DNA of 28,656 nt from positions 1-28,656 of the IMG/VR virus record IMGVR_UViG_3300044643_000367. One strand, written 5' to 3'. Numbering within the stretch: position 1 is the stretch's first letter; each line of letters opens with the position of its first letter. The position numbers and the translations under genes are program-made. The DNA comes from a virus. Below the pieces are notes generated by a model. That model was not told the origin of the DNA, searched no databases, and saw only the letters and a program-made list of their open reading frames with translations. Below, in pieces: positions 16,309 to 23,844 of the stretch.

Positions 16309-16742
16309 GATTTTTTATTTCTAGGCTTGCTTGGGTAATGTTTCTTTTTCTTTTTAGTAGGTTCTGAGTGAGGTACTACGTTAGCAGCAACTGGCTTAGG
16401 CTCTTCTTTAACCTCAGGTAGAACTTCAGGTATAACTTCAGTAGCAACTACGGGTGTAGGCTCTTCTGTAGGCATCTCCATTTCGTAGACATCATCTGTT
16501 GCATCAGGAGCAACTAACTCAGCCTCTACTTCTTTGGTAGGTTCGATTACTTCAACTAAGTCTTCTTCTCTAACGAATAAATCAGATGGTGGAGGCTCAG
16601 GTGCTTCTTTTGCTAGAAGTTCGTCCATAATCTTATCTGCTACCTCTTCTGTAGTACTGGGGACTGGATCTCCGCTACTTACTACTGCGATGATAAGAGC
16701 TATCAAAAGTAGAAATCCAATTAAATAAATTGCGGTTTCCAT
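16305..16742 (-). CDS. Membrane-anchored Pro/Glu-rich protein with basic tail
   Basis: 145 residues. One membrane helix at about residues 4-22, then a long low-complexity segment (about 25-120) dominated by Glu, Pro, Val and Thr with many EP, PT and KP pairs. A strongly basic C-terminal tail includes KKKKKHYPSK. The N-terminal half of TonB is built similarly (anchor plus Pro/Glu/Lys spacer), but no TonB C-terminal domain follows. The acidic N-terminus and basic C-terminus favour the tail in the cytoplasm, unlike TonB. It lies among small membrane and replication-linked genes. Function unknown; it could be a membrane tether or a decoy for a host complex. Confidence 0.55.
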   Translation of the reverse strand: METAIYLIGFLLLIALIIAVVSSGDPVPSTTEEVADKIMDELLAKEAPEPPPSDLFVREEDLVEVIEPTKEVEAELVAPDATDDVYEMEMPTEEPTPVVATEVIPEVLPEVKEEPKPVAANVVPHSEPTKKKKKHYPSKPRNKKS

Positions 16743-16746
16743 GTCT

Positions 16747-17034
16747 TTAATTCCAGATAAGTGAGATGTCCATATCTCTGATCATGATACGATCATCACC
16801 ATCGATAGGAAGGATTTCTGCATAGGCAAGTACAGCTGGAGATACATACACAAGGTCTCCGGCTTTAAAGTCAGTAACTTCGTCACCGACTGCAAAGATT
16901 TCAAGCTCTGTGTACTTCTTCATTTCTTCTTGCATTAACTGCTCTTTTGTTTCGGGAGATAACTCCAGACCCAAGTCATTGATTTGAGGCTTGTTCAATA
17001 GAACTCTTTTGCCTTTTAGGGAGAATGTGCTCAT
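16747..17034 (-). CDS. GroES-like co-chaperonin
   Basis: 95 residues, the size of Cpn10/GroES. It begins with LKGKRVLLNKP, has a middle like the GroES mobile-loop region (about 18-40), then VGDEVTDFKAGDLVYV and a C-terminal IMIRDMDISLIW, matching the GroES pattern of V-G-x-G, K-x-GD-x-V and a final strand with a D-I pair. Phage co-chaperonins such as T4 Gp31 replace GroES so that host GroEL can fold the capsid protein. No GroEL is visible. Start coupled to the preceding stop (TAATG). Distant similarity, moderate confidence. Confidence 0.5.
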   Translation of the reverse strand: MSTFSLKGKRVLLNKPQINDLGLELSPETKEQLMQEEMKKYTELEIFAVGDEVTDFKAGDLVYVSPAVLAYAEILPIDGDDRIMIRDMDISLIWN

Positions 17035-17303
17035 TATTTTGTTTCTGTTTTAGTTGGTTTGAATAATTCAAGTTCTGCTTCTCTAAGCTCTAACTGTTTC
17101 TGTACGAAGTTTTTTTCTCTAAGGTTTGCCTCTTCAGCCATAGCTAAATGCCTTTTATTCATTATTTGTGCTTCGAGATTTAACCTATGAATACGTTCAA
17201 AATTGTCATTACTTTTTATTAGCTGAACTAAATTTAAATGCCCAATGATAGTACTTACTAATAAACTTATTGTTATTAGTACGAGGCAGGTTTCGGTTAT
17301 CAT
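17034..17303 (-). CDS. Small membrane protein with coiled-coil tail
   Basis: 89 residues: a hydrophobic N-terminal helix (about 5-22, MITETCLVLITISLLVST) and a long charged helical tail (about 28-82) with coiled-coil character and ending Lys/Thr-rich. A single-pass anchored coiled-coil protein, topologically similar to i-spanins but encoded in the replication operon. It overlaps the dCMP deaminase gene by 4 nt (ATGA) and is coupled to the GroES-like gene. Function unknown. Confidence 0.55.
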   Translation of the reverse strand: MITETCLVLITISLLVSTIIGHLNLVQLIKSNDNFERIHRLNLEAQIMNKRHLAMAEEANLREKNFVQKQLELREAELELFKPTKTETK

Positions 17304-17725
17304 AATTTTTTCTTGTTAAGTTTATATTGGTCTACGTACACTCCACAGTTCTGAAGCAGTTTAACTCCTGCCTCATCCCTGTATTTATTTATGAAGTACA
17401 CTTTTTTGATACCACTCTGAATTATAAGTTTGGCACACTCTAAACAACATGAATGCGTAATGTACATAGTCGCTCCTTCAGTTGATATGGGGGACTTACA
17501 AGCCTTAGTAATGGCGTTTGACTCTGCGTGAAGGACATAACTGAAAGTCACATCTTCTTCCTCACATTTATTGGGCATACCGGAAGGTGTTCCGTTATAC
17601 CCAAATGATATGATGTTTCCGTCTTTTGCAATAATTGCACCTACTTGTAATCGCTTACAGTAAGATTCCTTAGCAACTCTTTCTGCTAAGTCTAAGTAGA
17701 GTTCTAATTTTTTTAATGCACTCAT
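17300..17725 (-). CDS. Deoxycytidylate (dCMP) deaminase
   Basis: 141 residues with the cytidine/deoxycytidylate deaminase zinc site: H66-A-E68 (HAES) as ligand and proton shuttle, and C94-L-E-C97 as the other ligands. The usual Pro before the first Cys is replaced by Cys (HSCCLEC). FGYNGTPSGMPN at about 41-52 matches the substrate-binding loop of dCMP deaminases. The enzyme turns dCMP into dUMP for dTTP synthesis. It belongs with the dATP/dGTP diphosphohydrolase-like and uracil-DNA glycosylase genes as nucleotide metabolism. 4-nt overlaps with both neighbours. Confidence 0.88.
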   Translation of the reverse strand: MSALKKLELYLDLAERVAKESYCKRLQVGAIIAKDGNIISFGYNGTPSGMPNKCEEEDVTFSYVLHAESNAITKACKSPISTEGATMYITHSCCLECAKLIIQSGIKKVYFINKYRDEAGVKLLQNCGVYVDQYKLNKKKL

Positions 17726-18153
17726 AAATTATACCTATAGATTTCTCTCGAATAATCTAAACCCATAATTAAATCGGAGTGCAAGTTAGTAACTTTTTTG
17801 AATTCATCCGAATACTTTCCAGGAATCATATGCTTTAATTTGTAGAAATCCTCCTGATATGCCTGTCCTACCTTAAAAACAAGCATTCTTTGTTTATCCA
17901 CACCTGTGTCATACCAATCGTAGAAAGACTGAAAGTTGATTACTTTTTCCTCCAACGTAGGATAGAATCTGTAGGATGTATTAAATAGAAATAAAATGCA
18001 GTTCTGATATTTACACCTATGCCCATAGTCATCTATATAAACATTAATTAGACCTGACTCTACAAGCATTGGCAAAGAACTTGAATTAAAGATAAGACCA
18101 GTAAATAACTTACTGGCCATATTAAATCTAGTTAAGTCTATGTTACTTGCCAT
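17722..18153 (-). CDS. 143-residue hypothetical protein
   Basis: Not recognised. Mixed alpha/beta, rich in Tyr and Phe, with LFLFNTSYRFYPTLEEK in the middle and a GKYSDEFKK stretch near residue 115. No signal peptide or clear membrane helix. It overlaps the PD-(D/E)XK nuclease gene upstream by 11 nt and dCMP deaminase downstream by 4 nt. A perfect DnaA-box 9-mer (17894-17902) lies inside it. Function unknown. Confidence 0.5.
   Translation of the reverse strand: MASNIDLTRFNMASKLFTGLIFNSSSLPMLVESGLINVYIDDYGHRCKYQNCILFLFNTSYRFYPTLEEKVINFQSFYDWYDTGVDKQRMLVFKVGQAYQEDFYKLKHMIPGKYSDEFKKVTNLHSDLIMGLDYSREIYRYNL
17894..17902 (+). other. Perfect DnaA-box 9-mer TTATCCACA
   Basis: Exact match to the high-affinity bacterial DnaA box, inside the 143-residue hypothetical gene (its complement encodes part of GVDK). 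Relevant because the phage encodes a DnaA domain IV-like protein. Confidence 0.35.
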
Positions 18154-19138
18154 TATCTACCGTAGGTAAAGTTATCAATCTAACACCTTCGTTTTGATAA
18201 TCTTCCATAGGATAATCCCACAAATCATTTTCACTATGCCAAGCGAGACGCTTGATAGCTTGGTCAAAACCTTCATACTCTCTGCTGATCATACGACCAC
18301 CGAATCTACCAAAGTCAATAATAGGTAAACCTGCCTCAAACACCAAAGGAGTTCCAGGACTGCTTTGACTCTCTACAATAAACTTGAACGGCTTAATCAC
18401 GGTACAGTTATACTTTTGACAGTAGTTGCCTAAGAACAAACCATTAACGTAGAATGCTGCTTGGAAGTCATAGCGTAGTTTCCAGAACATAGAAAGCCAG
18501 TTAGTTGTCTTTACGTTAGTAGTTTTGATGTCGATAGGATACAAATACCCTTTCTCTTTGTCAACTACTAGCATGTCCAAAAGACCTTTGCAAGCTATTC
18601 CGTTGTATTCAAATTCGATAGGAACTTGGTAATGTACTTCGTACCTTTCGTTTTGTTGGAAGTACTTGGCTGTGTAAGGATGATTCAACAAACTGTCTTT
18701 GATAGAATAAATCTGTACTAGTTGTTGCGAAGTAATCACTGTCTTAGTTTCACCGGCTAATAGCGCATCGTAGTACTCTTTGCCTTCAACCTTAAACCTC
18801 TCTAGGACTTTATCAAAAGAATCTCTCTTGAAGCCTACAGTACTGTACGCAATCTCTGCTGCTTCAGGATTACCTCTGTTGATGAATAGTTCCCACACAA
18901 AGTCTCCCATCTGACCAGAAGGTCTTTCTACGTTACTGATGTGAAATCTTTCGTGGAAGACTTCCTCGCTTTGGGTGATTAGAATATCAACGGCATCTCC
19001 TACTACAATGTTTGCTTTAGGCTCGTCAAACTCAGTGTCGTAACTAGAGTTAAGATATTCTGTTGGGTGAATCAGGATTTTCTTTAAACGGCTCTGACTC
19101 ACTGCCGTACTGTCTAGGTATGTTTGATCTGTTATCAT
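18143..19138 (-). CDS. PD-(D/E)XK exonuclease (RecE/exonuclease VIII-like)
   Basis: 331 residues from the ATG at 19138, chosen over an upstream GTG at 19174 because the ATG sits in a 4-nt ATGA overlap with the preceding gene. The PD-(D/E)XK core is visible: D188 in GLLDML, D203-I-K205 in YPIDIKTT, and Q226 in YDFQAAFY. The N-terminal SRLKKILIHPTEYL is the usual opening of this phage exonuclease family (exodeoxyribonuclease VIII-like domain). Such enzymes resect double-stranded DNA for annealing recombination or process replication ends. Likely partners are the single-strand binding protein and the NinB/NinG-like genes of the same operon. Confidence 0.8.
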   Translation of the reverse strand: MITDQTYLDSTAVSQSRLKKILIHPTEYLNSSYDTEFDEPKANIVVGDAVDILITQSEEVFHERFHISNVERPSGQMGDFVWELFINRGNPEAAEIAYSTVGFKRDSFDKVLERFKVEGKEYYDALLAGETKTVITSQQLVQIYSIKDSLLNHPYTAKYFQQNERYEVHYQVPIEFEYNGIACKGLLDMLVVDKEKGYLYPIDIKTTNVKTTNWLSMFWKLRYDFQAAFYVNGLFLGNYCQKYNCTVIKPFKFIVESQSSPGTPLVFEAGLPIIDFGRFGGRMISREYEGFDQAIKRLAWHSENDLWDYPMEDYQNEGVRLITLPTVDNGK

Positions 19139-19320
19139 TTCTTGATTTCTATTAAAATTGAAAAGTAAAGCCACCCTATGTGTAAGGAATAGCTTTGTGC
19201 TCTGGTTTTAGAATATCCTATTAAAGGAATAAAGTAAAAAAATACGTAAGGATTATCTCTCTGTCCGTACTTTTTCTGAAAGAAATTGTGCGCTGAAATC
19301 TTAATCTTGTTGGAGGTCAT
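19135..19320 (-). CDS. 61-residue hypothetical protein
   Basis: Starts at the ATG at 19320, inside the end of the upstream gene, and its stop overlaps the nuclease start (ATGA), which supports it as real. The first ten residues are basic, followed by FFQKKYGQRDNPYVFFYF and a C-terminal WLYFSILIEIKK; aromatic and beta-rich, possibly a small barrel. A longer form from 19365 is less likely. Function unknown. Confidence 0.5.
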   Translation of the reverse strand: MTSNKIKISAHNFFQKKYGQRDNPYVFFYFIPLIGYSKTRAQSYSLHIGWLYFSILIEIKK

Positions 19321-19684
19321 TGTACTCTTCCTTTTCACGTAAGACATAAGATAAAAATAAAGCATTGCACTGGATATGTCCTATGTGCTCAATGCCACTC
19401 TCAGGATCTACTAACTCACCCTCAAGTAACTTGAAGGTGTGTCTAAGCATACTCTCAATAATCTGAGTAGCTGGCATACCCTTACGCCAATTGTTCCGAG
19501 CATACTTGTGGCACCCGTACTCTAATACTCTTACCATTGGCTCTAGAGACTTAAAGTCTACCAAAGACCACTCTACCTTGCCCTGATTGTATCTAAGGGC
19601 TTGAGGAGATTCACCTAAACTTTTTGTTACGGCATCGATTTGTTCTTTTGTCCAATGCCCTTCACTAGTTATCTTGTTTTCCAT
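19301..19684 (-). CDS. dATP/dGTP diphosphohydrolase-like protein (DUF5664, MazZ-type)
   Basis: 127 residues. The run of motifs RYNQGKVEWSLVDF, YGCHKYARNNWRKGM, SMLRHTFKLLEGELVDPESG and HIGHIQCN matches the DUF5664 / dATP-dGTP diphosphohydrolase N-terminal family, an all-alpha MazG-like fold. The conserved Glu, Asp and His residues probably bind metal and nucleotide. In Z-genome phages, MazZ of this family removes dATP and dGTP so that diaminopurine can replace adenine, but the family is also common in phages with normal DNA. No PurZ is present in the window. It sits between a NinB-like gene and a nuclease gene, with overlaps on both sides. Family call from motif memory; substrate inferred. 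Confidence 0.6.
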   Translation of the reverse strand: MENKITSEGHWTKEQIDAVTKSLGESPQALRYNQGKVEWSLVDFKSLEPMVRVLEYGCHKYARNNWRKGMPATQIIESMLRHTFKLLEGELVDPESGIEHIGHIQCNALFLSYVLREKEEYNDLQQD

Positions 19685-20129
19685 ATTCTTTAGTTGGTTC
19701 TGGGATGGTTACATCAAGAATGTTACGCCCAAATTCGATAACATCTTGGATAAATTTAAGTACCTCTGACTTCTTAGCCTTAGCTAAAGACATTGGTATC
19801 TTCTTGAATTCTCCTTCGAATAAAACTTCTTCGTACAGGTACATGGTTTTTAGGATACTGATCGTCTCATCCTTAGTAAAGGTTGTACCTTCTAACTCCT
19901 CGAAGCGTTCTTTAATGATAGGCAGAACTATGCCGTAGAAATAAGCCAATTGTGGTAATGTACGTTTAGAATCAACTCTAATTATACTTACCTCTACGTT
20001 TACTTCTGGTTCGCCTAACATCAATTCACCGAAGTAAGATTGCATTAAATCTTTATCTACCTTGAGGTAGATGTTGCCGTCTAGATTCTTACTGAGTTTA
20101 CCCGGCAGGTGTATTCTTGTTATTGACAT
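19665..20129 (-). CDS. NinB-like recombination protein (tentative)
   Basis: 154 residues, soluble. Residues about 51-75 read DSKRTLPQLAYFYG followed by a VLPIIKERF helix. This resembles the conserved 'R-x-x-x-Q-x-x-Y-x-x-G-V-V-x-P' segment of NinB-type phage recombination proteins and related Bacteroidota phage proteins. A Lys-rich helix follows (about 120-140). Neighbouring recombination genes (PD-(D/E)XK exonuclease, NinG-like protein) fit. Similarity is weak and the call is a suggestion. The start overlaps the preceding gene by 32 nt. Confidence 0.35.
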   Translation of the reverse strand: MSITRIHLPGKLSKNLDGNIYLKVDKDLMQSYFGELMLGEPEVNVEVSIIRVDSKRTLPQLAYFYGIVLPIIKERFEELEGTTFTKDETISILKTMYLYEEVLFEGEFKKIPMSLAKAKKSEVLKFIQDVIEFGRNILDVTIPEPTKEYGKQDN

Positions 20130-20391
20130 CTTCTTTTTCTAGTTCCTCTAGTAATCTAAATGCTAATTCTTCCTCTGCCTCTAATTGTCCTTTCAAGTTA
20201 CGCTTACCAAAAGCTGCATCAATCTGTCTCATAAAGTACGAGTTAGTGCCTTTAGCATTACTTATTGCTTTGTACAAATCTGGGTTAACGTATTCACGAA
20301 TGAATTGATATTGGATATTAAGGGCCTTTGCTAATACATAGGCCCTTCTTATATCCGCTAACACTTGTTGGTCAGAGGGTTTTTTCGTCAT
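20098..20391 (-). CDS. 97-residue hypothetical helical protein
   Basis: Not recognised. Almost entirely helical and charged, with SDQQVLADIRRAYVLA at the start and EAEEELAFRLLEELEKE near the end; no membrane segment. An 8-bp perfect inverted repeat (20320-20327 with 20340-20347) lies in its early codons. It overlaps the genes on both sides by 20 and 32 nt. Possibly a small DNA-binding or adaptor protein; no direct evidence. Confidence 0.5.
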   Translation of the reverse strand: MTKKPSDQQVLADIRRAYVLAKALNIQYQFIREYVNPDLYKAISNAKGTNSYFMRQIDAAFGKRNLKGQLEAEEELAFRLLEELEKEDVNNKNTPAG

Positions 20392-21025
20392 GTTCTTGGT
20401 TTGCTAAATAATCTTTGTATGCTTTTTCCAAAAGATTTAAATCCTCTTGAGTAAGTTCACCCCAATAATCTATTTCGAAGTGATTTATAATTTCTTCCAT
20501 GCTGTCAAAGTAACCTTCTTCAATAGAATCCATTGTGTTCTGCCAAAAGCCTTCAGGATTTTCCATCATTTGCATTTGGTTATAACTCATCTGCGTGTCT
20601 TCCAATTCTCCCGTAGGAGAGATAGTGAATTTACCTGCAAAATCCATTCCTGACTCTTCGTAGTAGCCTTCTAGGGTTAGTTTATACTCAACAGCTAGCT
20701 TGATAAAAAATGGAAGCATAGGACTCCAAGCAGAATCTCCTGATATGGTAAGTGAACCATCTTCAACATCTATCTCAAACTCACCTTGAAACCATTTAGA
20801 ACCGTAATTTTCATATACAGCATTCCAAGGTTTTTTATCATCATCGAATTCTTCTTGCTCTAATATCTCTTGAGGAAAGAACATTGGATAAACCTTGTAA
20901 TAACATTCTACATAGGTAGTGCTTGTTTCTTTATTATCCAATAAAGCATCTACAATTGACTTTAAACGAGCCAGGTTCTCTTTGGAACCCGACCCATTTA
21001 CATAGTTATAACAATGATTTGCCAT
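20372..21025 (-). CDS. YubB/Api92-like protein with ferredoxin-like domain
   Basis: 217 residues. The opening MANHCYNYVNGSG, the middle GSKWFQGEFEI and DSAWSPMLPF, and YYEESGMDFAG are the hallmarks of the YubB ferredoxin-like (DUF1281, Api92-like) family found in phages and plasmids. The C-terminal 70 residues are acidic and helical. Biochemical function of the family is not established. The gene lies 2 nt after a small gene and overlaps the next by 20 nt. Confidence 0.65.
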   Translation of the reverse strand: MANHCYNYVNGSGSKENLARLKSIVDALLDNKETSTTYVECYYKVYPMFFPQEILEQEEFDDDKKPWNAVYENYGSKWFQGEFEIDVEDGSLTISGDSAWSPMLPFFIKLAVEYKLTLEGYYEESGMDFAGKFTISPTGELEDTQMSYNQMQMMENPEGFWQNTMDSIEEGYFDSMEEIINHFEIDYWGELTQEDLNLLEKAYKDYLANQEHDEKTL

Positions 21026-21027
21026 AA

Positions 21028-21273
21028 TTAAAACTGATGAAATTCAGCAGAGGGTGGTTGTACAAATAGTACTCCAGAGTTATTACCTTCTCCATCTCTA
21101 CTAGGGTAAAACAAAGTGCCATCTTCCAACTCTAGAACGATTAACTCTTCGTCCCAATGTAAATCTTCAAGTTCTTCTTGAGAAGCATAACGTACTGACT
21201 TAATCTTCTTTCCAACAAAGATATCTTGAGCCATTTCCAATCTTTCTACTTGATATTCTACCATTGTCTTCAT
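21028..21273 (-). CDS. 81-residue hypothetical acidic protein
   Basis: Not recognised. Begins at a TAATG overlap with the preceding stop; an internal ATG at 21264 is an alternative start. Acidic, beta-rich middle (KIKSVRYASQEELE, then LIVLELEDGTLFYPSRDG), suggesting a small SH3-like or double-strand fold. Function unknown. Confidence 0.5.
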   Translation of the reverse strand: MKTMVEYQVERLEMAQDIFVGKKIKSVRYASQEELEDLHWDEELIVLELEDGTLFYPSRDGEGNNSGVLFVQPPSAEFHQF

Positions 21274-21824
21274 TATTCTGCTGCGTAACCAAAGAAATAG
21301 TACTGACCAGGAGCTTGGTTCTTGTCGTGCTTAAACTTAATTCTAGCTACTGTAGGACTACAACTAACTAGTACACGCTCCATGATAACAGAAGTATTTT
21401 CCATAGTCTTTTCTGTGTACTGTCGAGCCAACTTAACAGCTTCAGTCTTGTGTCCACTAGAGTTAATCTTTTGTCCGTGGTTATTCAGTACAAAGTAAAC
21501 CAAGTCCCACTTCTTAGTACCTGGAACTACAATGTCTTCTACTTGAGTTTTAACCTTAAGCTTATTTTCTTTAGGGTCTTGGATACATACTCCCCAAGCA
21601 GGTCCCCACTTAGACGTGTTTTCAATTTCTTTATCGATAAATGATCGTATGTCTAATTTACTTTTTTTCCACTCAGCGGTTTTGTCTACAAAACCTTCCG
21701 TAGTACTGATGGTTCCGTTGTAACGATCATTGCCGTATTCAGAACGTGCATCGTCTACTAATTGATTGTACGCCTCTCTCATAGAGTAGGCTCTTGATTT
21801 TTCTACAAATGTTGTTGCTCCCAT
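21273..21824 (-). CDS. 183-residue conserved phage hypothetical protein
   Basis: Opens MGATTFVEKSRAYSMREAY and contains YNGTISTTEGFVDKT, a sequence style I associate with a widespread but uncharacterised Bacteroidota phage protein. Mixed alpha/beta with GPAWGVCIQDP and a C-terminal YYFFGYAAE; no membrane segment. It follows the polymerase gene by 16 nt. Function unknown. Confidence 0.55.
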   Translation of the reverse strand: MGATTFVEKSRAYSMREAYNQLVDDARSEYGNDRYNGTISTTEGFVDKTAEWKKSKLDIRSFIDKEIENTSKWGPAWGVCIQDPKENKLKVKTQVEDIVVPGTKKWDLVYFVLNNHGQKINSSGHKTEAVKLARQYTEKTMENTSVIMERVLVSCSPTVARIKFKHDKNQAPGQYYFFGYAAE

Positions 21825-21840
21825 AATTTTAGTTTTTAGT

Positions 21841-23844
21841 TTATTTTTTCCAGAATTTTTCTATGCAAGGATCTGCTTTAAGCGGTACTCGCTTACAGAA
21901 GACAGCCCCTGCTTTTACCATTGCATCTTCTAGTGCATTTGCTACTTCTCCTGATAAAGACTCAGGACACTCTACTAGGTTCTCGTCGTGAACCGTGTTA
22001 ATAAATTTGATTGTGAACAATAGTTTGTTCGGTAGTAAATAATCTTCCCAGAAATAAACACAGGATAGTTTAGTTATCTCAGCGCTTTCACCCTGTATCG
22101 GGTAGTTCAATGACATACGCTCTATCTGACCTTTCTTACCGAAGAAAGTAGATACCTGTTGTTTAATCTTAGAGTAAGATGCTGTTTTGTGTTCTCTGTG
22201 TTTTTTGTAGTTATCCCAAAAGCCCTTAACACCTACAGCTTTTTTTGCTTCGAGAAACTCATCATAGTAATCTACGTATGATTTTTTGCCTGTTACGGCT
22301 GAGATTAGTACATACCCGTTATCCACACCAAACTTCTTGGCTTCGTCAAAGTATGCTTTCAATCCCGGGAAGGCTGCAAAGTACGCATCATAGATCTTCT
22401 GACCTTGTTCTACATCTAATCCTAGTTGGTCGGCTATACCTATGCCGCTACCACCGTAGTTGATTGCAAAACCAGCTACTTTAGCTGACTGACGCTTGTC
22501 TTTGTGCTTCTTTTTAATTTCATCTAGAGTCAATCCATCTAGTTCATCGTACATCTTGCTGGCAACAAAGCTGTGCATGTCACCCAAGTCTTTGTCATAG
22601 AACTCTAAGAGGTTTTTATCCAAGCATTTGTTAACCAAAACAATCTGTTCCTGGCCTGTGTAGTCACATCCGATAATAACATTACCATCCTCTGCTACGA
22701 AACAACTGCGAGTCTCTTCATCGCTAGGTATGTTCTGTAGGTTAGGATATGCTTCACCGGTTTCTTTGTTTCTACCACCGCTTGATAGACGGCCCGTGTT
22801 CATCAACTGTTTGTACTGTGTGTGGATTCTTCCGCTTACAGGATTGATTAGTCTAATCCAATTCTCTCCATAAGTACCCAAATCTTTCTGAGCTTGCTTG
22901 TACTTTAAGTAAGTCTCAATGATTGGGAACTTGCCTTGGACTTTAATCAAGTGACTTGCCTCGATAGTATCCTTGGTCTCTCCTTTATCAGTAACTGAGG
23001 TGTCTACTCCAAGTGATTTGAAAAAATCTACTACTTGGTGAGAAGAGTTCCAGTTAATAGAGGTTTTGATTTCAGGATTAAACAGATCTGTTTGTCGTTG
23101 GATAAACCGAATCATCTTATTGTCTAGGATGAATTTATCTAGCGTCTTCTCAGCCTCATCTAGTTCCAATTTAGTCTTGCCCATTTTAACTCTCCACTTG
23201 TCTTGGTCTAGCTTAATACCGCAGTATTCTATGTACGCTAAGACCTTAACGAACCTATTGTCGAGTTCTATGGACTTTAAGGAACCCTGTTTTTCAAGTA
23301 TATCTAATTGAATATCTTTGAGTTGGTGTAAATAAGTCACATCGAGGGCAGAATAAAGAAGAAATGGGACGGTGAATTTTCCATTGATATTCTTCCGTTC
23401 TGTCTTATCCATTACTACGCCTAAGTGACGATACACACATGCATCCAAACTACATCTGTGACTATCTATACCTAACCTTGTGGTCTTCTCGCCTAAGAAA
23501 GTATCATAGACCTTAGTAGGAATGATTCTCTCGTGGTATAGGAACTTCAAGTCAAACTTTAAATTGTGTCCAATAAGCTCTTTGGTTTCCAACAGCTCCT
23601 TGAAGAACTGTATGTCCACACTCTTGACATCAATTACAAACTGATGCTTCTCATTGCCTAACTGAATAGTCAATAAGTCTGTAGTGTAAGGATCAAAGCC
23701 TAGAGTCTCGCAGTCAAAGCCTAAGACATCCTTTTGTTCTAGTGCAGATAACGCTTGCTCTTTGCTACAGAATACAATACCGTCTTCAGGCCTAAGCTTT
23801 AAAGTCCTTTGTATGGTTGGGTTCTCTGTTACAAATCCTATCAT
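21841..23844 (-). CDS. polA: Family A DNA polymerase with 3'-5' proofreading domain
   Basis: 667 residues. The N-terminal DEDDy exonuclease has Exo I D44/E46 (FDCETLGFD), Exo II D98 (GHNLKFDLKF) and Exo III Y164/D168 (YSALD), so proofreading should work. The polymerase domain has TGRLSS (about 350), motif A D394-Y-T-G-Q-E399, motif B R451/K455/F459/Y463 (RQSAKVAGFAINYGG), the NYPIQG helix (580-585) and motif C H619-D-E (TVHDEN). There is no 5' nuclease domain, as in other phage replicases of this family. Motif A differs from cellular Pol I (TGQE in place of SQIE) but keeps Asp and Glu. The phage replicase, working with the primase and single-strand binding protein here. Starts by ATGA overlap with the NinG-like gene. 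Confidence 0.95.
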   Translation of the reverse strand: MIGFVTENPTIQRTLKLRPEDGIVFCSKEQALSALEQKDVLGFDCETLGFDPYTTDLLTIQLGNEKHQFVIDVKSVDIQFFKELLETKELIGHNLKFDLKFLYHERIIPTKVYDTFLGEKTTRLGIDSHRCSLDACVYRHLGVVMDKTERKNINGKFTVPFLLYSALDVTYLHQLKDIQLDILEKQGSLKSIELDNRFVKVLAYIEYCGIKLDQDKWRVKMGKTKLELDEAEKTLDKFILDNKMIRFIQRQTDLFNPEIKTSINWNSSHQVVDFFKSLGVDTSVTDKGETKDTIEASHLIKVQGKFPIIETYLKYKQAQKDLGTYGENWIRLINPVSGRIHTQYKQLMNTGRLSSGGRNKETGEAYPNLQNIPSDEETRSCFVAEDGNVIIGCDYTGQEQIVLVNKCLDKNLLEFYDKDLGDMHSFVASKMYDELDGLTLDEIKKKHKDKRQSAKVAGFAINYGGSGIGIADQLGLDVEQGQKIYDAYFAAFPGLKAYFDEAKKFGVDNGYVLISAVTGKKSYVDYYDEFLEAKKAVGVKGFWDNYKKHREHKTASYSKIKQQVSTFFGKKGQIERMSLNYPIQGESAEITKLSCVYFWEDYLLPNKLLFTIKFINTVHDENLVECPESLSGEVANALEDAMVKAGAVFCKRVPLKADPCIEKFWKK
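22319..22327 (+). other. Second perfect DnaA-box 9-mer TTATCCACA
   Basis: Exact 9-mer inside the DNA polymerase gene, in the same orientation as the one at 17894. Its complement encodes part of GVDN, so codon choice may explain it. Confidence 0.35.

Noticed and set aside
19139-19174. GTG extension of the PD-(D/E)XK gene
   Set aside because: It would overlap the coupled small gene; the ATG at 19138 forms an ATGA overlap and starts the usual family N-terminus.
20320-20347. 8-bp perfect inverted repeat (AAGGGCCT/AGGCCCTT, 12-nt loop) in the 97-residue gene
   Set aside because: Several such repeats are expected by chance in a window this size, there is no T tail, and it lies in coding sequence.
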